DNA from: Nitrosomonadaceae bacterium
GTDB taxonomy: Bacteria; Pseudomonadota; Gammaproteobacteria; Burkholderiales; Nitrosomonadaceae
Assembly: GCA_024644425.1 (NCBI GenBank)
Contig: JAHELA010000013.1
Location: 5,665 to 11,663 of the forward strand
Reading direction: 5' to 3'
DNA: 5,999 nucleotides
A model generated the notes under the pieces. The model made no database searches, was not told where the DNA came from, and worked only from the letters and a program-made list of their open reading frames with translations. A program made the position numbers and the translations under genes. Of this stretch, positions 4,380 to 5,999 are shown piece by piece. Each line of letters starts with the position of its first letter. The stretch's first letter is position 1.

Positions 4380-5891
4380 ATGAAAAACGATTACTTAGAA
4401 AGAATTCTTACTGCTCAAGTTTATGATGTTGCAATAGAAAGTCCATTAGAACTTGCATCAAGTCTATCTGAGCGGATGAAGAATCAATTGTTTTTGAAGC
4501 GTGAGGATATGCAGCAGGTTTTCTCATTTAAGCTGCGTGGGGCCTATAACAAAATGAGTAAGCTTCCTCCTGAGATACTCAAACGTGGTGTGATAACAGC
4601 ATCTGCTGGTAATCATGCTCAGGGAGTAGCATTAGTAGCTCAGCGACTAAATTGTAAAGCGACAATCGTAATGCCAGTAACCACTCCGCAAATTAAGATA
4701 CAAGCAGTTGAAGCATATGGTGCAAACATACTTCTTCATGGAGACTCCTTTGACGAAGCCTATGCTCATGCAATAAAGCTTTCAAAACAGAAGCGGTTTA
4801 CCTTTGTTCATCCATATGACGACCCCGACGTTATTGCTGGGCAAGGGACCATAGGGATGGAAATCCTGCGTCAACACACTGGACTTGTTCATGCTGTATT
4901 TGTGCCAGTAGGTGGTGGTGGGCTTATTTCTGGTATAGCAGCTTACGTAAAAAGATTGCATCCGGAAATAAGGATCATTGGGGTAGAGCCTATCGATGCA
5001 AATTCTATGTATCTGTCACTACAAAAGGGTCGCCGAGTTAAACTAACTCAAGTGGGAATATTCGCTGATGGTGTAGCGATTAAGCAAGTAGGTAAAGAAA
5101 CCTTCCGTCTTTGTCGCAAATTAGTAGATGAAATTATATTGGTTGACACAGATACTATCTGTGCAGCAATTAAGGATGTGTTTGAAGACACACGTGTTAT
5201 GTTGGAGCCTTCGGGGGCGCTTTCTGTTGCTGGAGCTAAGGCATATGTTGAACGGGAGAAGATTCACGGTAAAACATTGGTAGCAGTTACTTCTGGTGCC
5301 AATATGAATTTTGATCGACTGAGGCATGTTTCTGAACGAGCTGAATTAGGTGAGCAGCGGGAAGCAGTGATGTCAGTAACCATTCCCGAAAAACCGGGAA
5401 GTTTTAAGAAGTTTTGTGCCATGCTTGGAACGAAAGGTATTACCGAATTTAACTACCGGTACGATGATCCGAAAGAAGCGCACGTGTTTGTCGGTGTATC
5501 AGTGCGAAACCGTAATGAGACAGAGAAATTGATCAAAAGCCTAGAAAAAAGCGGCTTGTGTACCGAGGATCTTAGCGATAATGAAATGGCAAAACTACAT
5601 ATACGCCATTTGGTTGGGGGGCGTGCTGGTGGAGTGAAGCATGAAATTCTTTATCGTTTTGAGTTTCCCGCTCGCCCTGGCGCGTTGATGAAATTTCTAA
5701 ATAGCATGAGTCATAACTGGAATATCAGTTTATTTCACTACCGTAATCATGGTACTGATTATGGTCGTGTACTAGTTGGTATGGATGTGCCGCCTGGAGA
5801 TCGGGCTGATTTCAAGGTTTTTCTCAATCAACTTGGCTACCGTTATTGGGATGAGAGTAAGAACCCAGCGTATAAATTGTTTCTTGGGTAG
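4380..5891 (+). CDS. ilvA: Biosynthetic threonine deaminase (threonine ammonia-lyase)
   Basis: PLP enzyme that converts L-threonine to 2-oxobutanoate and ammonia, the first committed step of isoleucine biosynthesis; family members are cytosolic tetramers inhibited by isoleucine and relieved by valine. The 503-residue protein aligns by eye with E. coli IlvA (514 aa). The catalytic fold-II domain (about 1-320) shows SFKLRGAY with Lys51 as the PLP-linking lysine, SAGNHAQG (75-82), and the glycine loop PVGGGGL (176-182) that holds the PLP phosphate. LEPSGALSVAG lies near 275-285 and TSGANMNFDRLRHVSERAELGEQRE near 304-328. Two C-terminal ACT-like regulatory domains follow (about 329-400 and 424-500, the second with SLFHYRNHGTDYGRVL). 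These mark the allosteric biosynthetic form rather than the short catabolic TdcB type. The ATG at 4380 fits the family N-terminus, but there is no Shine-Dalgarno; a two-codon frame, ATG CGC TAA, runs directly into it. No ilv operon neighbours are visible. Confidence 0.98.
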   Translation: MKNDYLERILTAQVYDVAIESPLELASSLSERMKNQLFLKREDMQQVFSFKLRGAYNKMSKLPPEILKRGVITASAGNHAQGVALVAQRLNCKATIVMPVTTPQIKIQAVEAYGANILLHGDSFDEAYAHAIKLSKQKRFTFVHPYDDPDVIAGQGTIGMEILRQHTGLVHAVFVPVGGGGLISGIAAYVKRLHPEIRIIGVEPIDANSMYLSLQKGRRVKLTQVGIFADGVAIKQVGKETFRLCRKLVDEIILVDTDTICAAIKDVFEDTRVMLEPSGALSVAGAKAYVEREKIHGKTLVAVTSGANMNFDRLRHVSERAELGEQREAVMSVTIPEKPGSFKKFCAMLGTKGITEFNYRYDDPKEAHVFVGVSVRNRNETEKLIKSLEKSGLCTEDLSDNEMAKLHIRHLVGGRAGGVKHEILYRFEFPARPGALMKFLNSMSHNWNISLFHYRNHGTDYGRVLVGMDVPPGDRADFKVFLNQLGYRYWDESKNPAYKLFLG

Positions 5892-5900
5892 AAACAAATT
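5874..5900 (+). other. Hairpin spanning the ilvA stop codon
   Basis: TTGTTTCT (5877-5884) and AGAAACAA (5890-5897) form a perfect 8-bp stem around the loop TGGGT (5885-5889). Two more A-T pairs form after one A-A mismatch. The TAG stop (5889-5891) lies at the loop-stem junction. It is AT-rich and is followed by AAATTG rather than a T-run, so it is not a standard intrinsic terminator. It could stabilise the 3' end of the transcript or mark a weak termination region. Confidence 0.4.
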
Positions 5901-5915
5901 GAAATTAAAGATCTA

Positions 5916-5968
5916 AGTATTTTTAACTCAGACGCTACACCCATTTTCATCACAATTAGTATTTTTAA
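5916..5968. repeat. Two direct copies of AGTATTTTTAA downstream of ilvA
   Basis: The 11-mer AGTATTTTTAA occurs at 5916-5926 and again at 5958-5968, 42 bp start to start, or about four helical turns. Both lie in the AT-rich non-coding tail after ilvA. Nothing else is recognisable in 5892-5999, and the region is cut by the window end. The repeat may be chance in AT-rich DNA or a pair of protein sites for a gene beyond the window. Confidence 0.35.
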
Positions 5969-5999
5969 TATTTGAATCTTTCGATGTTTCTGTGTGGCT

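Noticed and set aside
5121..5327. Minus-strand open frame antisense to ilvA
   Set aside because: It is fully inside ilvA; the product has no recognisable motif and no start context.
1..5999. Mobile elements, CRISPR arrays, tRNAs, phage or defence genes
   Set aside because: No regularly spaced repeats, terminal inverted repeats with a transposase, tRNA-like cloverleaf or related coding sequences were seen; all long frames are core metabolism or small hypotheticals.

Overview
The window looks like an ordinary, moderately AT-rich chromosomal stretch from a proteobacterium, most likely a betaproteobacterium of the Nitrosomonas type. That placement is inferred from the protein sequences: the IlvA N-terminus, the class II fumarase, and a small acidic protein with an ERPDGFYW-like segment. 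No database search was possible. There are no transposases, integrases, phage genes, CRISPR arrays, tRNA or rRNA genes, and no sign of a defence or secretion system.

Six genes can be supported. Five lie on the minus strand. In transcription order they are rpiA (ribose-5-phosphate isomerase, 4239-3574), phoU (phosphate-signalling regulator, 3498-2785), a 92-residue acidic hypothetical protein with a TTG start (2587-2309), fumC (class II fumarase, 2089-701) and an 84-residue helical hypothetical protein (292-38). The sixth, ilvA (biosynthetic threonine deaminase, 4380-5891), lies on the plus strand and diverges from rpiA across a 140-bp promoter region. All six reading frames are intact.

rpiA and phoU are 75 bp apart and could share a transcript, although a promoter-like sequence and an FNR-type dyad lie between them. 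The other minus-strand genes are separated by 197, 219 and 408 bp, so they are probably separate units. Functionally this is a housekeeping set: the pentose phosphate pathway or Calvin cycle (RpiA), the TCA cycle (FumC), isoleucine biosynthesis (IlvA) and phosphate control (PhoU). Nothing suggests a single shared pathway.

The best leads are regulatory. A 27-bp inverted repeat lies upstream of the 84-residue gene. An FNR-box-like dyad sits just upstream of phoU. AT-rich nested palindromes precede the TTG-start gene. fumC, rpiA and ilvA lack a visible Shine-Dalgarno sequence but each has a tiny leader reading frame running into or over its start codon. A hairpin spans the ilvA stop codon. A possible short plus-strand gene with a good ribosome binding site converges on the 3' end of fumC. 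None of these amounts to strong evidence for a new system.
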